From Allolobophora icterica (Eukaryota > Annelida > Clitellata > Crassiclitellata > Lumbricidae), in contig OY744611.1 of assembly GCA_963556255.1 (NCBI GenBank), positions 8,073,474-8,137,473 of the forward strand: a DNA stretch of 64,000 bases, read 5' to 3'. The translations under genes were made by a program, and so were the position numbers. Below are positions 1-10,480 of this stretch, one piece after another (the stretch's first letter is position 1; each line of letters begins with the position of its first letter). Below the pieces are notes generated by a model. The model saw only the letters and a program-made list of their open reading frames with translations. It did not search any database and had not been told where the DNA came from.

Positions 1-269
1 CACCATAGAAACCTTGGAGCAAATGCTCCATCCAAGAAATAGGGGGAGATCTGTCAGTGTGTGCCACCATTTTAGGGGGGAGGAAGGGGAAGGGGAAGAA
101 GAGGGAAAAGGAAGTTGTTCCAATGACTTAGGAGGATAGACGCCCCTGTATATCTCAAAATTATCTTAAAACTATTTGCTGACTGATGAACTTTGATGCT
201 GTTACATAACTTTAAGTTTCATTTTCATAACTTCAATTACCATGTATATAAACTTTTTGAGAAGCAGCA
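1..269. other. Unassigned sequence, no gene seen
   Basis: No coding segment is visible. A purine-rich G/A tract runs from about 75 to 115. The sequence then grades into the 3' end of a minus-strand SINE. Confidence 0.5.
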
Positions 270-485
270 ATGAGTGTTAGCGACTTCATTATTCTCAGCT
301 TCGGTGTGTAGCGGCCGATGGGGATCCTTCTCCCTCGTCGTCTGATCTGCCCACTTACAGTGTTTCGTAAGCGTATTCATTATAGCTGAGTTCGCAAGGG
401 GATGCAAGTTGATCAGAAACCTGGAAAGAAATTCCTGTTCTGGCAGGGATATGAACACCAAACCTCTCAATTGTGAGTTAAGCAT
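270..485 (-). mobile_element. tRNA-derived SINE, family B (copy 1)
   Basis: This copy shares its body with copies at 23345-23460, 44772-44985 and 60283-60490. Shared blocks, read on the + strand, are a 'gttagcgacttcatt' end, a 'ctccctcgtcgtctgatctg' block and an 'attatagctgagtt' block. The better-preserved copies keep tRNA-like A and B boxes at the far end. This copy is more diverged there, so its 5' (high-coordinate) limit is approximate. Confidence 0.6.
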
Positions 486-563
486 GCTATGCACTAGCCT
501 GATGCGTGATCCATGATACGTCATAATTGTCAGGATTATGCATTACGCCGATTAAGCCATCCG

Positions 564-746
564 TCTACTCACTGCGCCCCAGGGCACACAATAGAATTTT
601 ACCTAATGCTGACTCTTTAGCTCGTAAAACCTTTGTCATTCGAATGTTATATGCTTAAATTAATATTATGAACTATGTACACCAAAATGCGGTTAGCAGT
701 TGGTTTTGAATAAAGGATATACTTACTTACTTACTTACTTACTTAG
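564..746 (+). mobile_element. LINE-type 3' tail with (CTTA)n terminus
   Basis: About 180 bp starting 'tactcactgcgcccc' and ending in (CTTA)n is nearly identical to 48095-48276. The simple-repeat 3' terminus and the lack of any terminal inverted repeat are typical of non-LTR elements. No coding part is attached, so it is either a severely 5'-truncated LINE or a SINE that uses that LINE's tail. Confidence 0.7.
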
Positions 747-784
747 TGGCGTGTCAAGGTTTTTCGTTTGTGTTATAATTTCAG

Positions 785-959
785 ACAGAATAAAATTGCG
801 GTCAATTCAACACTTTGACTCCAAACAGATGAGATACAACGAGAGAATCGAACTGGAACATATTTTAAAGAGCAGAGGACTGGTTGACTCTCTTTATGCA
901 GCAGCTCTTCCGTTTAAAAGAGGAGATCAAATGGAGTCCATTCCTCCTGCAAACATTGG
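785..959 (+). CDS. Candidate exon A of an uncharacterised host gene
   Basis: An acceptor 'ttataatttcag' precedes 57 open codons, and a GT follows at 960. The exon starts in phase 1 and ends in phase 2. Its conceptual product contains 'QHFDSKQ', 'IELEHIL' and 'FKRGDQMESIPPANI'. A diverged copy of this exon lies at 3338-3585, sharing HFD, EL-x-x-IL and FKRG-x-x-ME-x-IP. The next candidate exon at 1259 starts in phase 2, so the two can be spliced in frame. I do not recognise the family. A (CTTA)n LINE tail sits immediately upstream in the presumed intron. Conservation between the copies is the main argument that it is coding. Confidence 0.45.
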
Positions 960-1258
960 GTGACTATATTTTATATAGGACACAATATTAGCGAGTTTCG
1001 TTCAGTCGGCAATTCGCTCCTTTAATACAAAACACAATGAGAGTTCTCTAAACGCCAATACATACTTTGTAATAATGGTAATGTGTAATTGTGTAATTGA
1101 GGAATAGTGTTAAATGTGCTTTCTATGTCGTATCCCAGCTTCAGCCGACGTACTCTTCAACTCCATGACACGTCTATATGAAAAATATTTAGAGAAAATG
1201 CTGAAAAAGACGAGAGATAATTTAATCGAGAAATGCATTGCTTAATGCTTCTTTACAG

Positions 1259-1338
1259 TGAGATCATCGAATGGTGGATGGTGAAACATTTCGACAGCAA
1301 AAGGATCGGATTCATACTAAGAAATCGCGTTGTCGTAG
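1259..1338 (+). CDS. Candidate exon C of an uncharacterised host gene
   Basis: This short exon of 26 complete codons lies between 'cttctttacag' and a consensus donor 'gtaagt'. It starts in phase 2, matching the end of exon A, and ends in phase 1. Its product contains 'EWWMVKHFDSKRIGF' and then 'RNRVVV'. The exon at 5620-5685 encodes a related peptide, with EWW, RI and RN-x-VV at similar spacing. Those residues are kept while the surrounding DNA differs, which supports real coding history. Function is unknown. An RTE LINE starts 17 bases after the donor. Confidence 0.5.
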
Positions 1339-1355
1339 GTAAGTGCCTGAGGTGG

Positions 1356-1769
1356 TTATCATCATCATCATCTGTACCATTTCCACAACGTTTAGCCAGC
1401 CGTCTCGACTCTGGGCTCTTCTCTAGGCCATGTGAAACTCAAATTCAGTGGATTCAGGTCGGCATCCACTGTTCCTGTCCATACGTGGCGAGTGCGACCA
1501 TAGGTCTTTTCCAACTTTTCGAAGGGTCGAAAATCATTGCTCACAAGGCCCTGACGTGTTTCTGATAACTTTCGCAGTGCGCGATTTGTCCAAACAGCCG
1601 GAGTCTACCAGCTTCAATCATCTCGGAGATGTGCATCCGTGTTCGTGACATGCGCTGTTTAGGTAATGCGCAGTATTTCTGAGGCCCCACACCAGGAAGG
1701 CATCGAACTTCGTCTCAAGATCCTGGGTAAGCATTCAGGTCTCAAGGACGGGCACTGCGCAGTATATAT

Positions 1770-1849
<80 letters not shown>

Positions 1850-2588
1850 TAAGCAGGCGGAGTTTAATCATTAACCGGATGATGATGTTCAATATTCCTC
1901 GTTGACGACTGCTCATGCAATCCCTGGCGATGGCTATGCGCCAACTTACTTCGGGTTCACTGTTATCATCATTCTCGATATGTGAACCGAGGTAGAGAAG
2001 ATAACGAAACCAGTTCTACCTGGTTTCTCGCCACCTGCACATGACCCGATATCGGGCATGAGTCTACTGTAGTCTGGAACTTTGTTTTCTCCAAATTGAT
2101 CTCGAGTTCGATAGCATGTGCTTTCTGGTCTATTAATTCCAAGCACAAAATCAGGATTTCAATCATCTCGGAGAGCCACGCAATCGGCCTAGTCCAGATC
2201 AATTAACCGCTCTGACCCAATATGAACACCTGGTTAACCCTGCTGCACGGTTTCCTACACCATCTTATCCATTGGGCTTAGGAACAGATCTGAAGCCAAT
2301 TTGCACCTCTGTCGCATTCCGTCATCAACCCGAAACCATTCTCATGTTACACAATTGATGCGGACTGCACTCAGTGTATCCGTACGCAAATTCCTCATCA
2401 AGCCAATGATCTTCTCGGGAACTTCCTGAGACAGGAGAAGACTTCAGGTGGCATCACAATCAACAGAATCAAATCCGTCAGAGATGCCATGTCGGAATCA
2501 AACGAAATCTAGCCGACCGGTCAGGGAAACGAAAAAACATCAGAACCACCTTAAACAACGCAATCTTCTTACCATGGTCCGGTAAAGA
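1356..2588 (-). pseudogene. RTE-clade LINE, decayed reverse transcriptase
   Basis: The minus strand ends at low coordinates in a (GATGAT)n tail (+ strand atcatcatcatc at 1356-1370), typical of RTE elements. Upstream on that strand, a broken reading gives 'KIIGLMRNLRTDTLSAVRIN', 'EWFRV-x-DG' and 'RCKLASDLF'. These match the RTE reverse-transcriptase region around the usual QGCxLSPxLF motif, with the QGC part damaged. Further on are 'KTKFQ'-like and 'LGSHIE'-like pieces. Stops and frameshifts are frequent and an (AT)n tract interrupts the 3' part, so it is a fossil. The endonuclease domain is absent. Confidence 0.75.
1769..1848. repeat. (AT)n microsatellite
   Basis: About 80 bases of almost pure AT dinucleotide lie inside the RTE relic. 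Both strands are open here only because TATA repeats lack stops in that frame. Confidence 0.95.
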
Positions 2589-2589
2589 C

Positions 2590-2942
2590 TTAATAATAAT
2601 TATAATAATAATCTTTTCTTTAATTAAGCGCCTGCAAACGCACTGGGCTGTACATTGAACATACATATTATAGTGGAAACGGCAGACACGCAGGGCGCCT
2701 TACATACATGTATTAAGTAGAAGCACATGATAACAGTTTTACAGGTGTCGAATATAACTGCTTTATGCGGCAGCCAAAATACGGCGCCAACTCACGGTCT
2801 ACTATTCATTTAATCACCGCCGCCGCCTAGCGAATGGAAGGCAGAATTAACCTTAAATTAATGGTTGTCTACGGGGTTCGATCTTGGTACCTTCAGCTCT
2901 TCACGCCAGTGTGTTATCCATTACTCTACGGGCCCTCCTAGT
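2590..2942 (-). mobile_element. tRNA-derived SINE, family A (copy 1)
   Basis: On the minus strand the element begins 'GGGCCCGTAGAGTAATGG', an A-box-like start. About 40 bases later comes 'AGATCGAACCCC', close to the RNA polymerase III B box GGTTCGANNCC. It ends in 'GGCGCTTAATTAAAGAAAAG' followed by an (ATT)n-like tail. A second copy at 8300-8645 is nearly identical over its whole length and interrupts a LINE, which shows it is a mobile unit. Confidence 0.85.
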
Positions 2943-3337
2943 AGTAAAACAATTGGCAGTCATGCCAAATTTCACATAGCATCAATTCTATCGTTCAGAG
3001 CTCAGAAAACGTATTTATAATCGTATATGATCACATAAAGCTGCCGCTTTTGGACTTTACGCCGCCAATCCTGACATTAAAAAGGAAAATGTCGGCTCGC
3101 CAGCACTTAATGATGCCTTCTGCACCACTGTAACGGGTCTATATTTTTTTATAGGAACTTCGATAGAAATTTCTATCGAAGTATAAACTAACCCAGAAAA
3201 ACAAAATATCCAAGTTTCATTCAGGAGCAGCGTTTAATCAAGTAACACAATTTTCTTTGTCACTTAGATTGAAGTTTTGCGAAACTCAATTACATGTCGT
3301 ATATCAAGAACATTTATTTTGCAAATATTTCTTCCAG

Positions 3338-3585
3338 AAAAATTTTGCTGCGCACAATTTATCACTTTGATACCGAACAGACGATTAGAAGAGAGAGCAC
3401 AGAACTCCACAATATTTTAGCCAGAAGAAGTGTTACAAGGCATATAGGCCATATCCTAGACCAAATTAAAGGCTTAAGAAATTTGGTTCGTCGAAGCCAT
3501 ACAATCCTTACACAACTGTTGTGCTTGCATTTAAAAGAGGATACAAAATGGAGACAATTCCTTCTGCAATCATCTGCTGGCTAGG
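3338..3585 (+). pseudogene. Exon B, diverged and frameshifted copy of exon A
   Basis: An acceptor 'tttcttccag' leads into a product with 'LLRTIYHFDTEQ' and 'ELHNILARR', clearly related to exon A. It has about 60 extra bases in the middle. After that, the conserved FKRG-x-x-ME-x-IP block is found one frame away ('LAFKRGYKMETIPSAI' at 3524 onward). Either a single-base change has broken this copy or an extra intron boundary is involved. The downstream partner would be exon D at 5620, now separated from it by a 1.08-kb MITE-like insertion. Confidence 0.45.
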
Positions 3586-4485
3586 CCTACATATTATACT
3601 GGAGACAATTGAGATTTCAGCTTCTATCCTTCGATTGGTTATATATCCTGAAAACATAATTACGATATTCTTGTCCAGATGCCGACAAATTCTGAATAAT
3701 AATGGCGCGTGTATTCAATCGTTAGTGACTAACGGTTAGTCTGTCATTTCTGCACCGTGGTCCTAATCCTGGCGTGTAATGCGCAATTGAAACTTCATTG
3801 TATATATTTTGACTTTTAAGAAAACGGATGTAGCCTACGGATTATTTTCTGATGCTGTATTTTAGCTACAGCTGTAACATAATTCAATCCTTAAACCATG
3901 CCTATAAGAAAAATATTTTTTATTGGTGAAGGACGAGATGATAATTTAACTTATATATTATATGTAACACGCTTCTTATTGGCTTATTGGTCAAACTGTG
4001 CAGAAACTCCAAAGAAATTTACATTTTTGGCTAGAGTCATAGATGATACATGTACATCAAAATTAGACTATAATTATGATTTTGTACACAAGTCTTTGCA
4101 CTAGCTTCCTGTTCAGCAAAGCAACAAACCGGAGTATTTAAAATCAGTTCTTGTTCCTCAATCTTATCAATAAGGTCGTCTGCTTTACCCTGGTCATGTA
4201 TTAAATTAGATTTGTTTTTAAATTAGATTTAAATTAGATTAAATTAGATTTAAATGAGACTTTAAATTAGATTTGTTTTTCGCAAACCAGCTTTTTCTGT
4301 TGCTGAACTAAATATTGGAATTTCCTCTCTGTATTTGTTCGTTTTAGTAAGACATAATTTTGTGTAATTTCCAAAAGCCGTTGCTCTACCAGATTGATCC
4401 TCTTAATGTTGTCCTATTTGCGGCTAGTTTGTGATGTTGCGTTGGTTGATTTCTTGTGTATTAGATACCAGTTCTAGTGAAGTTG
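3586..4485. other. Intron-like sequence, no gene recognised
   Basis: A 68-codon open frame at 3898-4104 shows no recognisable motif and no second copy. A short A/T-rich run of repeated 'aaattagat' lies at 4200-4275. The 9-bp target site GTGAAGTTG of the following insertion is at 4477-4485. Confidence 0.4.
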
Positions 4486-5564
4486 GGTAAACGTACGCTT
4501 TAGCGTATTTAATTATTGGCAGGATTTCGAAAAAATGAATAGCGTAAATAATTATTTCATCCACCTTCCAGCTTCTAGTTTAGTTTAATATTAAACGTTT
4601 TAATCGTTCATCCATCCAGCTTCCAGTTTTAGCTCATTTTCATCGCATATCCAGCTTCTATTTCAAGTTTTACTATGATATGTTTTCATCGCTCCTCCAC
4701 GGCAATGACATCGGCGTTAAACGATATAGTTTCATCGCAATTCCAAAGTCTTCTAGTTTCCGTTTTATTATGTAATATTTTCATCATTTATCCAGCTTCT
4801 AGTTTCAATAATATTTCATCAATCATCCAACTTCTAGTTTGAGTTATATTTTCATGAGTCATCACAATTGCTGATAACTATCCACTATAAGTGTGTACAT
4901 ATAATTAACGCACCTAACGTGGAGTATTACCTTCTTCGCACATCCAGCTTCTCGTTTGATCTCCATTTTCATCGCTTAGCCAGCTTCCAGTTTGACTTAT
5001 ATTTTCATCGCTCATCCAGCTTCCAGTTTGATTTCTTTTTTCATCGCTCATACGGTTCCGGTCCACTATTCCGGGGGTCCGCTATTTCGGGGATCCGCCG
5101 GAATATACATACATACAACATACATACATACATACACACATACATACATGCATACAAACATGCACACATACATACATACATACATGCATACATACATGCA
5201 TGCATGCATGCATGTATGAATGTATGCGTGTATGTATGTATACATGCAAACATGTATGTATGCATGTATGTATATATACATACATGTATGTATGCATGTA
5301 TGTATATATGTATACATGTATGTAAGCATGTATGTATGTATGTATGAATGTTTGTATGCATGTATGTATGATTGTACCGGTATGCATGTATGCATGTTGT
5401 ATGTATGTATACTCCGGCCAATCCCCGGAATAGCGGACCCCCGGAATAGCGGATCCCCGGAATAGCGGGCCGGTACCGCTCATACAGCTTCCAATAATTA
5501 AATACGCTAAAGCGAACGTGGACATTTCGTCCAATAATTAAATACGCTAAAACGTACGTTTACC
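4486..5564. mobile_element. MITE-like element with 9-bp TSD and palindromic core
   Basis: Terminal inverted repeats of about 34 bp (4486-4519 and 5531-5564) begin GGTAAACGTACG and continue through TTTAGCGTATTTAATTATTGG with one mismatch. The element is flanked by perfect 9-bp duplications GTGAAGTTG at 4477-4485 and 5565-5573. There is no transposase. The left half carries a degenerate tandem repeat of about 45 bp containing 'CATCCAGCTTCTAGTTT' and 'TTTTCATCGC' (about 4550-5060). The right half is a large imperfect palindrome around an ACAT/TGTA microsatellite. The 9-bp TSD fits MULE or Merlin types; the superfamily is not settled. Confidence 0.85.
5053..5482. repeat. Inverted 18-bp repeats flanking an (ACAT)n/(TGTA)n core
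   Basis: On the left, about two units of 'GGTCCGCTATTCCGGGG' type precede CATA repeats. On the right, the sequence turns to TGTA repeats and then about three units in reverse orientation. The whole block can fold on itself. It produces long open frames rich in His, Tyr, Ile and Thr on both strands, which are not genes. Confidence 0.8.
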
Positions 5565-5619
5565 GTGAAGTTGCTTACCGGTACTAGCGTTAATAATCAA
5601 ATTTAACGGTTTTTGCTAG

Positions 5620-5685
5620 ACACGAACGAGTGGTGGAAGGCGAGTAGAAGAATAGATTACTTACCAAGAAATCACGTTGTAATAG
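5620..5685 (+). CDS. Candidate exon D, copy of exon C
   Basis: This short exon of 21 complete codons follows 'ggtttttgctag'; a GT follows at 5686. It starts and ends in phase 1. The product reads 'TNEWWKASRRIDYLPRNHVV', with the same EWW, RI and RN-x-VV pattern as the exon at 1259-1338. The donor 'gttcag' is weaker than that of exon C. Together with the damaged exon B it forms the second unit of a duplicated exon pair. Function is unknown. Confidence 0.45.
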
Positions 5686-7273
5686 GTTCAGTGCCAAAAG
5701 TGGCGCTTCCATAGATTTTAAACTTGAGAATATTTCTTAGGAAGTGTAAGATGTATGTTTTAATGCTTCCCAAGCTTTACGAACTATTAGGTTGCCTAAA
5801 CTAGGTTTGAGCAAAAAGTAGGTAGAGAATCGGATTGAAAATGTTGAACAAGCAAATATTCGGAACTCGATTTCAGAACTTTTTACTATTAGAGTGTTGT
5901 TAGTTTTTGTTACTCAGCTTATCTGATCGAACACCAATTCCAACACAAGAAACCAATATATTTGGTCAATTTTAAATCGATATATCAAACCTGATGTGTC
6001 ATTAATATAAATTCTGGATCTTGCATTGTTTGTGAATATACGGTAAATTTATAAAAAAAAATACATTCTGGTAAATGTATCTATTTTTTAAATTTAAAAC
6101 AGAAACAGATTACCAGCCTTCTAAGACAACGGTAAGGTTGTGAAACTTTTATCTAACTAACTTAGAACATAAGGAAACCTTCTTAATGTAATACGATTGA
6201 TATTGGTATGCTGACCTCATAACTTGAAATGTTACTTGACTGATTCCAATAAGTTTGAAGTGGGTTGCTGACCTCATCTACCCGGATCTATAAGAGTTAG
6301 AATGAACATTGATAGTTCTAATCTAATATTTCATGAATGTTACTTTATAAATAAATTTACTTTACAATACTTTCGAAGTTATGTTTCACTTCACTTGCTA
6401 TTGCCCTGTCTTTGCTCTGATTCATTTTACTGTATTGTATCCAACATTACATTAATTTACTTAATCTCCTGGTCTTATATTCGATTCCCGTGTTGGGAAT
6501 TAACAAGCAATAGGTGCTCGCCTTATCGGGACACCATTCCTGAGCCTCCCTCTGTGTACTATTACTATTACTATTTCCGATCCTTATCTCACAGGTTTCA
6601 TTTCCTTTCCTTTATTAAAATTCAGGCACAGCGCATACCAAGAAACCCAATCTAAGGAACTTACATAATTGATTAGAAACTTTGGCAATCTTATGTATTA
6701 AATAAACATGTTAACAAGACATCTTAAATTGGTTGTGTGTTTTGTTGTTTAATACAAGCATTGCTTTTATAAAATAGTATCTGTTAAATGATAAACGAGC
6801 CTGTAACTGGAAAAAACAACCTGATGTTAAGGAATGTATGTTAATCATATGAGTGGACCAATAACAACGTTCTGTTCTGTTCATAAACAGTTTTTGAGAA
6901 ATCATCCTCACTTGTACTTTAAATATTTTCGAATTTCAACTTGTGTGCGAAATCTAAAGCAACAAACTTGATTAGGATTTTGGATCCGAATTAATTAAAT
7001 GAAAACTACTGACTTTGGTCTAAGCAAATGCCGGAAAATAATCTGGTCTCTCTGACTAGTTTTGCAGGTTTGGGTACTTGAGAGGTAAATTTATGATATT
7101 TCATTCTATAGTGTTGTGCAAAGTTTGATGTGGGTTTTAAAATGCGGTAATGTTTTTGGAGCACTTCTAAAAGGTTAAAGATGTAATTTTAAAAAGGAAA
7201 ACGATAAAAAAATCGTGTAATTAATTTTTGAAATTATAGCGTTAAATATAGCACTAAACTTTGTTATTTTTAG
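5686..7273. other. Intron-like A/T-rich sequence
   Basis: No convincing coding segment is present. A tRNA-SINE-like patch with 'TTCGATTCCCG' near 6478 is followed by a (TTACTA)n-like run near 6557. It may be an old SINE, but no second copy was found. The end supplies the acceptor 'gttatttttag' of the F-box-like exon. Confidence 0.4.
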
Positions 7274-7466
7274 CTAAATGAGCTTCCATTGGAGCTACTG
7301 GACATCGTCTTTGAAAATTCGTATGTGCATTGGATAGGCCTACTGAACTCTTCATTCCACGAGAAAGACGAAGATGTCATCAGTGCTTTGGCATCAGTCG
7401 ATTTTTGTTGGTTTCAACGAATAACAAGACGAAAATTCAAGAAAAGAATTTGGAAGCGGCTGAGAG
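7274..7466 (+). CDS. F-box-like exon
   Basis: This exon of 64 codons plus one base lies between the acceptor 'ttgttatttttag' and the donor 'gtagat'. It starts in phase 0 and ends in phase 1. The product begins 'LNELPLELLDIVFENSY', continues through an acidic linker (HEKDEDV), then 'ALASVDFCWFQRITRRKF'. This is the layout of an F-box: LP-x-E-[LI]-L near the start, then a leucine/valine-rich helix, then a V-C-x-x-W-like position and a basic end. F-box proteins recruit Skp1 in SCF ubiquitin ligases. The spacing between the two halves is longer than in the consensus and the tryptophan is offset, so the family call is moderate. The phase-1 donor fits the phase-1 acceptor of the CARD exon. The phase-0 start does not fit exons C or D directly, so an upstream exon is missing from my list. 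Confidence 0.55.
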
Positions 7467-7635
7467 GTAGATTAGTTTTAAAGTAATAATTATCTATAAA
7501 ACTTAGCCATAATGCTTCCATTGCTTAGTTCATCGCAATTGCTGTCCATTCCTTTTGAAATAAAAACTACGAGTTAAATTTTCAGATATGGTTCAATAAT
7601 GACGTTCAATCAAATATATTCTGAAACTCGGGCCA

Positions 7636-10480
7636 GGAATATGGGATTTTGTGGGTGGAGTCGCTATTAACTTACGTGGTGATTACGTGGCCACGGTCTG
7701 CGCCCCAGCCGGTGATCGGTCTGATTTCGAGCTGCTGTGGTTAAGGATTGCGAATGCGGATGACATAGTCCTTGTCGGAGGGCTTTACCGCCCTCCTAAA
7801 CCTATTTACGACACCAAAGCCCTACTGGATTTTATTGAAGGCTCGCTCGATGAACTTCTCGCCGACGACGACAAAGTGAGGGTTCTGCTGGCTGGTGATT
7901 TCAATCAACTAGACATTGGTGAGCTCTCACGTCGCCTAGGACTTACACCCCTCGTATCCCTCCCGACGCGACGTAACAACACTCTGGATATGCTGATGAC
8001 ATATATCCCCGGAGGTGATCAGCTCGGCTATAACCTCAGATCATAAAGCTATTATTGCCTCATCCAGCGGTATGATTGCTGATCTGACTAAGCGATCGAT
8101 GATAAAGCACTTTAGAAAGAGTTCACCAAACCAGCATGCTTCTTTTGCTCCGAGATCTGAGTAACTAAAGTATGGATTACCTGACGACCATTGACGACCC
8201 TCAAGCCGCTTGGGATGCTTTTTATAATGTTACTAAAGGCTGGTTAGACAAATACTATCCCCTTCGTGTGATAACTGTTACGTCTCGCGATCCGCCTTTC
8301 ATAATAATAATAATAAATAATAATCTTTTCTTTAATTAAGCGCCTGCAAACGCATTGCGCTGTACATTGAACATACATATAGCAGAAACGGCAGCCAGGC
8401 AGGGCGCCTTACATACATGTATTAAATAGAAGCACATGGTAACAGTTTTACAGGAGTCGAATATAACTGTATTTAAGCGGCAGCCACATACGGAGCCAAA
8501 TCACGGTCTACTATTCATTTAACCACCACCGCCGCCTAGCGAATGGAAGGAAGAATTAACCTAAATTAACGGGTGTCCTACGGGGTTCGATCGTGGTACC
8601 TTCAGCTCTTCACGCCAGTGTGTTATCCATTACTCTACGGGCCCCCGGATATTAAACATCTCCGTCGCAAAAGCAGACTGATGAGGTCCCATCGTGTGGA
8701 GGAGGCCTCGGCTCTTGCTAACAGAATTGGCAGAGCAGTCGCAAAAGCCAACAGAAATGATCTTGGAGGCCTTGATTCGAGAAAAAGCACAAAGGCCCTA
8801 TGGCAGAGAGTGAACCAGCTCACCCAGAAGTCTTCTCATCGCCAGTCTGCAGTTCAGTTCTCCGCCGATGACCTCAATAACCACTATGCTTCCATATCAT
8901 CAGATCCGGCTTACACTGAGCCCCGGCCTCGGTCCACCGCCTGCAACGCCTCACCTCTCTTTGATGAACGCCAACTTTTCCATCTGCTTGACCGACTGCC
9001 ACACACCACTAAAGGTCTAGATAACCTTCCGGCCTGGTTTCTGCGTCTGCTCGCTGCGGTCGTGGCTACGGCTCTATCTCACCTTATAAACTCGTCAATC
9101 CAACAATCCCACGTTCCAACACAGTGGAAGATAGCGCTCATTAACCCAATACCAAAAGAGTCTACTGCTACTTCCTTGTCTGATTTTCGCCCTATTTCTG
9201 TCGTTCCATACTATCGAGAATGACTGAAAGAGCGATCATACACACTTACCTCTATCCAGCCCTTGAATCCAGCCCGGCGTCTGAGGATCTGAAGGACCAA
9301 TATGCGTTTCGGCCAACTGGGTCAACTACAGCGGCCACCATAGCCATCTTACACCACATCACAGAAGTGCTGCAGACCAATGACTTTGTTGTAGTTTTAT
9401 CAACCGACCACTCCAAGGCTTTCGACACCGTCCGCCACACCACTGTTGCCGAGAAATTGGGAAGACTAGACATCCCAGATCATGTCTTTAACTGGCTAAT
9501 TGAATACTTCAAAGGTAGAGGTCATATTACCAGATACGCCAATAAACTCTCTATGATTGCACATATTAATGCCAGCGTTGTGCAAGGATCGGTTGTCGGC
9601 CCTCTCTCCTACATAACTGGAGTCTCTGATCTAGGCCTACATCCGATCCCCAGTTTTAACATACAAGTCAAATATGCTGACGACTCATATTTATTAGTTG
9701 GTTTCTCGCACCTGCACACTGCGTTAGAAGAATTTGAACATATCACAGTCTGGGCGGCAAAGAACAACCTCCGCCTCAATGCCTCAAAAACTAGGGAGAT
9801 TGTCTTCTTCAAAAAGGGAAACAGGAGGAAAGAAACAGTCCCACAGGTCATACCAGGCGCCGGACGGGTCGTTACAATCAAGATCCTTGGCGTAACTATC
9901 TCTTCGGATCTAGGGATGGAAACACATCTGGACAACATACTCGCAACCTGCTCTTCTTCTCTATATGCATTAAGAGTTCTTCGCTCTCACGGTCTCTCAT
10001 CTGCGTCCCTCCATGATGTCACCAAGGCGACTGATATTGCTCAGATCTTCTACGCCTCTCCTGCATGGTGGGTTTTCACCTCCCAGAAGGACAGGGACAG
10101 GATTGAAAGTTTGATCAACCGCATAATCCGGTGGGGTTTCCTGCCTGTGGATGCGGCCAATGCGGCACGCATGGCCGAGGCATCTGATTACAATCTTTTT
10201 AAGGCTGTTTGTAATGATCCCAACCATGTCCTTCGGGGCCTGACCCCCTCCTCGTAGCACCGGTGGTCATAATCTTCGCACTAGATCTCATAACTTCTCC
10301 CTGCCGCACAAAGATGACCGCAACTACATTTCACGCATCCTTTATAAGAATGCTTATTGACAATTTCATGCATAAAACCCTGTACTCTTGGCCATAGAAT
10401 TTGTCTTTTATAGTCTAGTTTGTCAAGTTGCGTCTGTGTCAACTTAATGTTTAAATAAACGAATTTGATTGATTGATTCG
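7636..10480 (+). pseudogene. LINE 1 (CR1/L2 group), frameshifted
   Basis: The element has a partial AP-like endonuclease (7651-8046) with 'GLYRPP', 'LLAGDFNQ' and 'PTRRNNTLDML', and then a reverse transcriptase (about 8645-10257). RT landmarks are 'DFRPISVVP', 'DQYAFRPTGSTT', 'DHSKAFDTV', 'VVQGSVVGPL' and the active-site 'KYADDSYLLV'. It is 5'-truncated, interrupted by a family A SINE at about 8300-8645, and broken by a one-base shift near 9210 between 'FRPISVVP' and 'MTERAIIHTYL'. The 3' end is a short (TTGA)n tail at about 10468-10477. A 3' fragment of the same family lies on the minus strand at 49540-49690. Confidence 0.85.
8300..8645 (-). mobile_element. tRNA-derived SINE, family A (copy 2)
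   Basis: This matches the copy at 2590-2942 almost base for base, including the B-box region (minus strand 'CGATCGAACCCC') and the 'GGCGCTTAATTAAAGAAAAG' 3' end with an (ATT)n-type tail. It sits inside the RT coding region of LINE 1, so it is younger than that LINE. Confidence 0.88.

Noticed and set aside
5041..5534. Long open frames rich in His/Ile/Tyr/Thr on both strands
   Set aside because: They are translations of ACAT/TGTA repeats inside a MITE-like element, equally open in several frames; no gene.
6302..6655. 117-codon open frame
   Set aside because: No motif, no splice context, runs through a TTACTA repeat (poly-Tyr) and a possible old SINE.
9252..10260. Minus-strand open frames opposite LINE 1
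   Set aside because: They are antisense shadows of the RT coding region with no motifs of their own.
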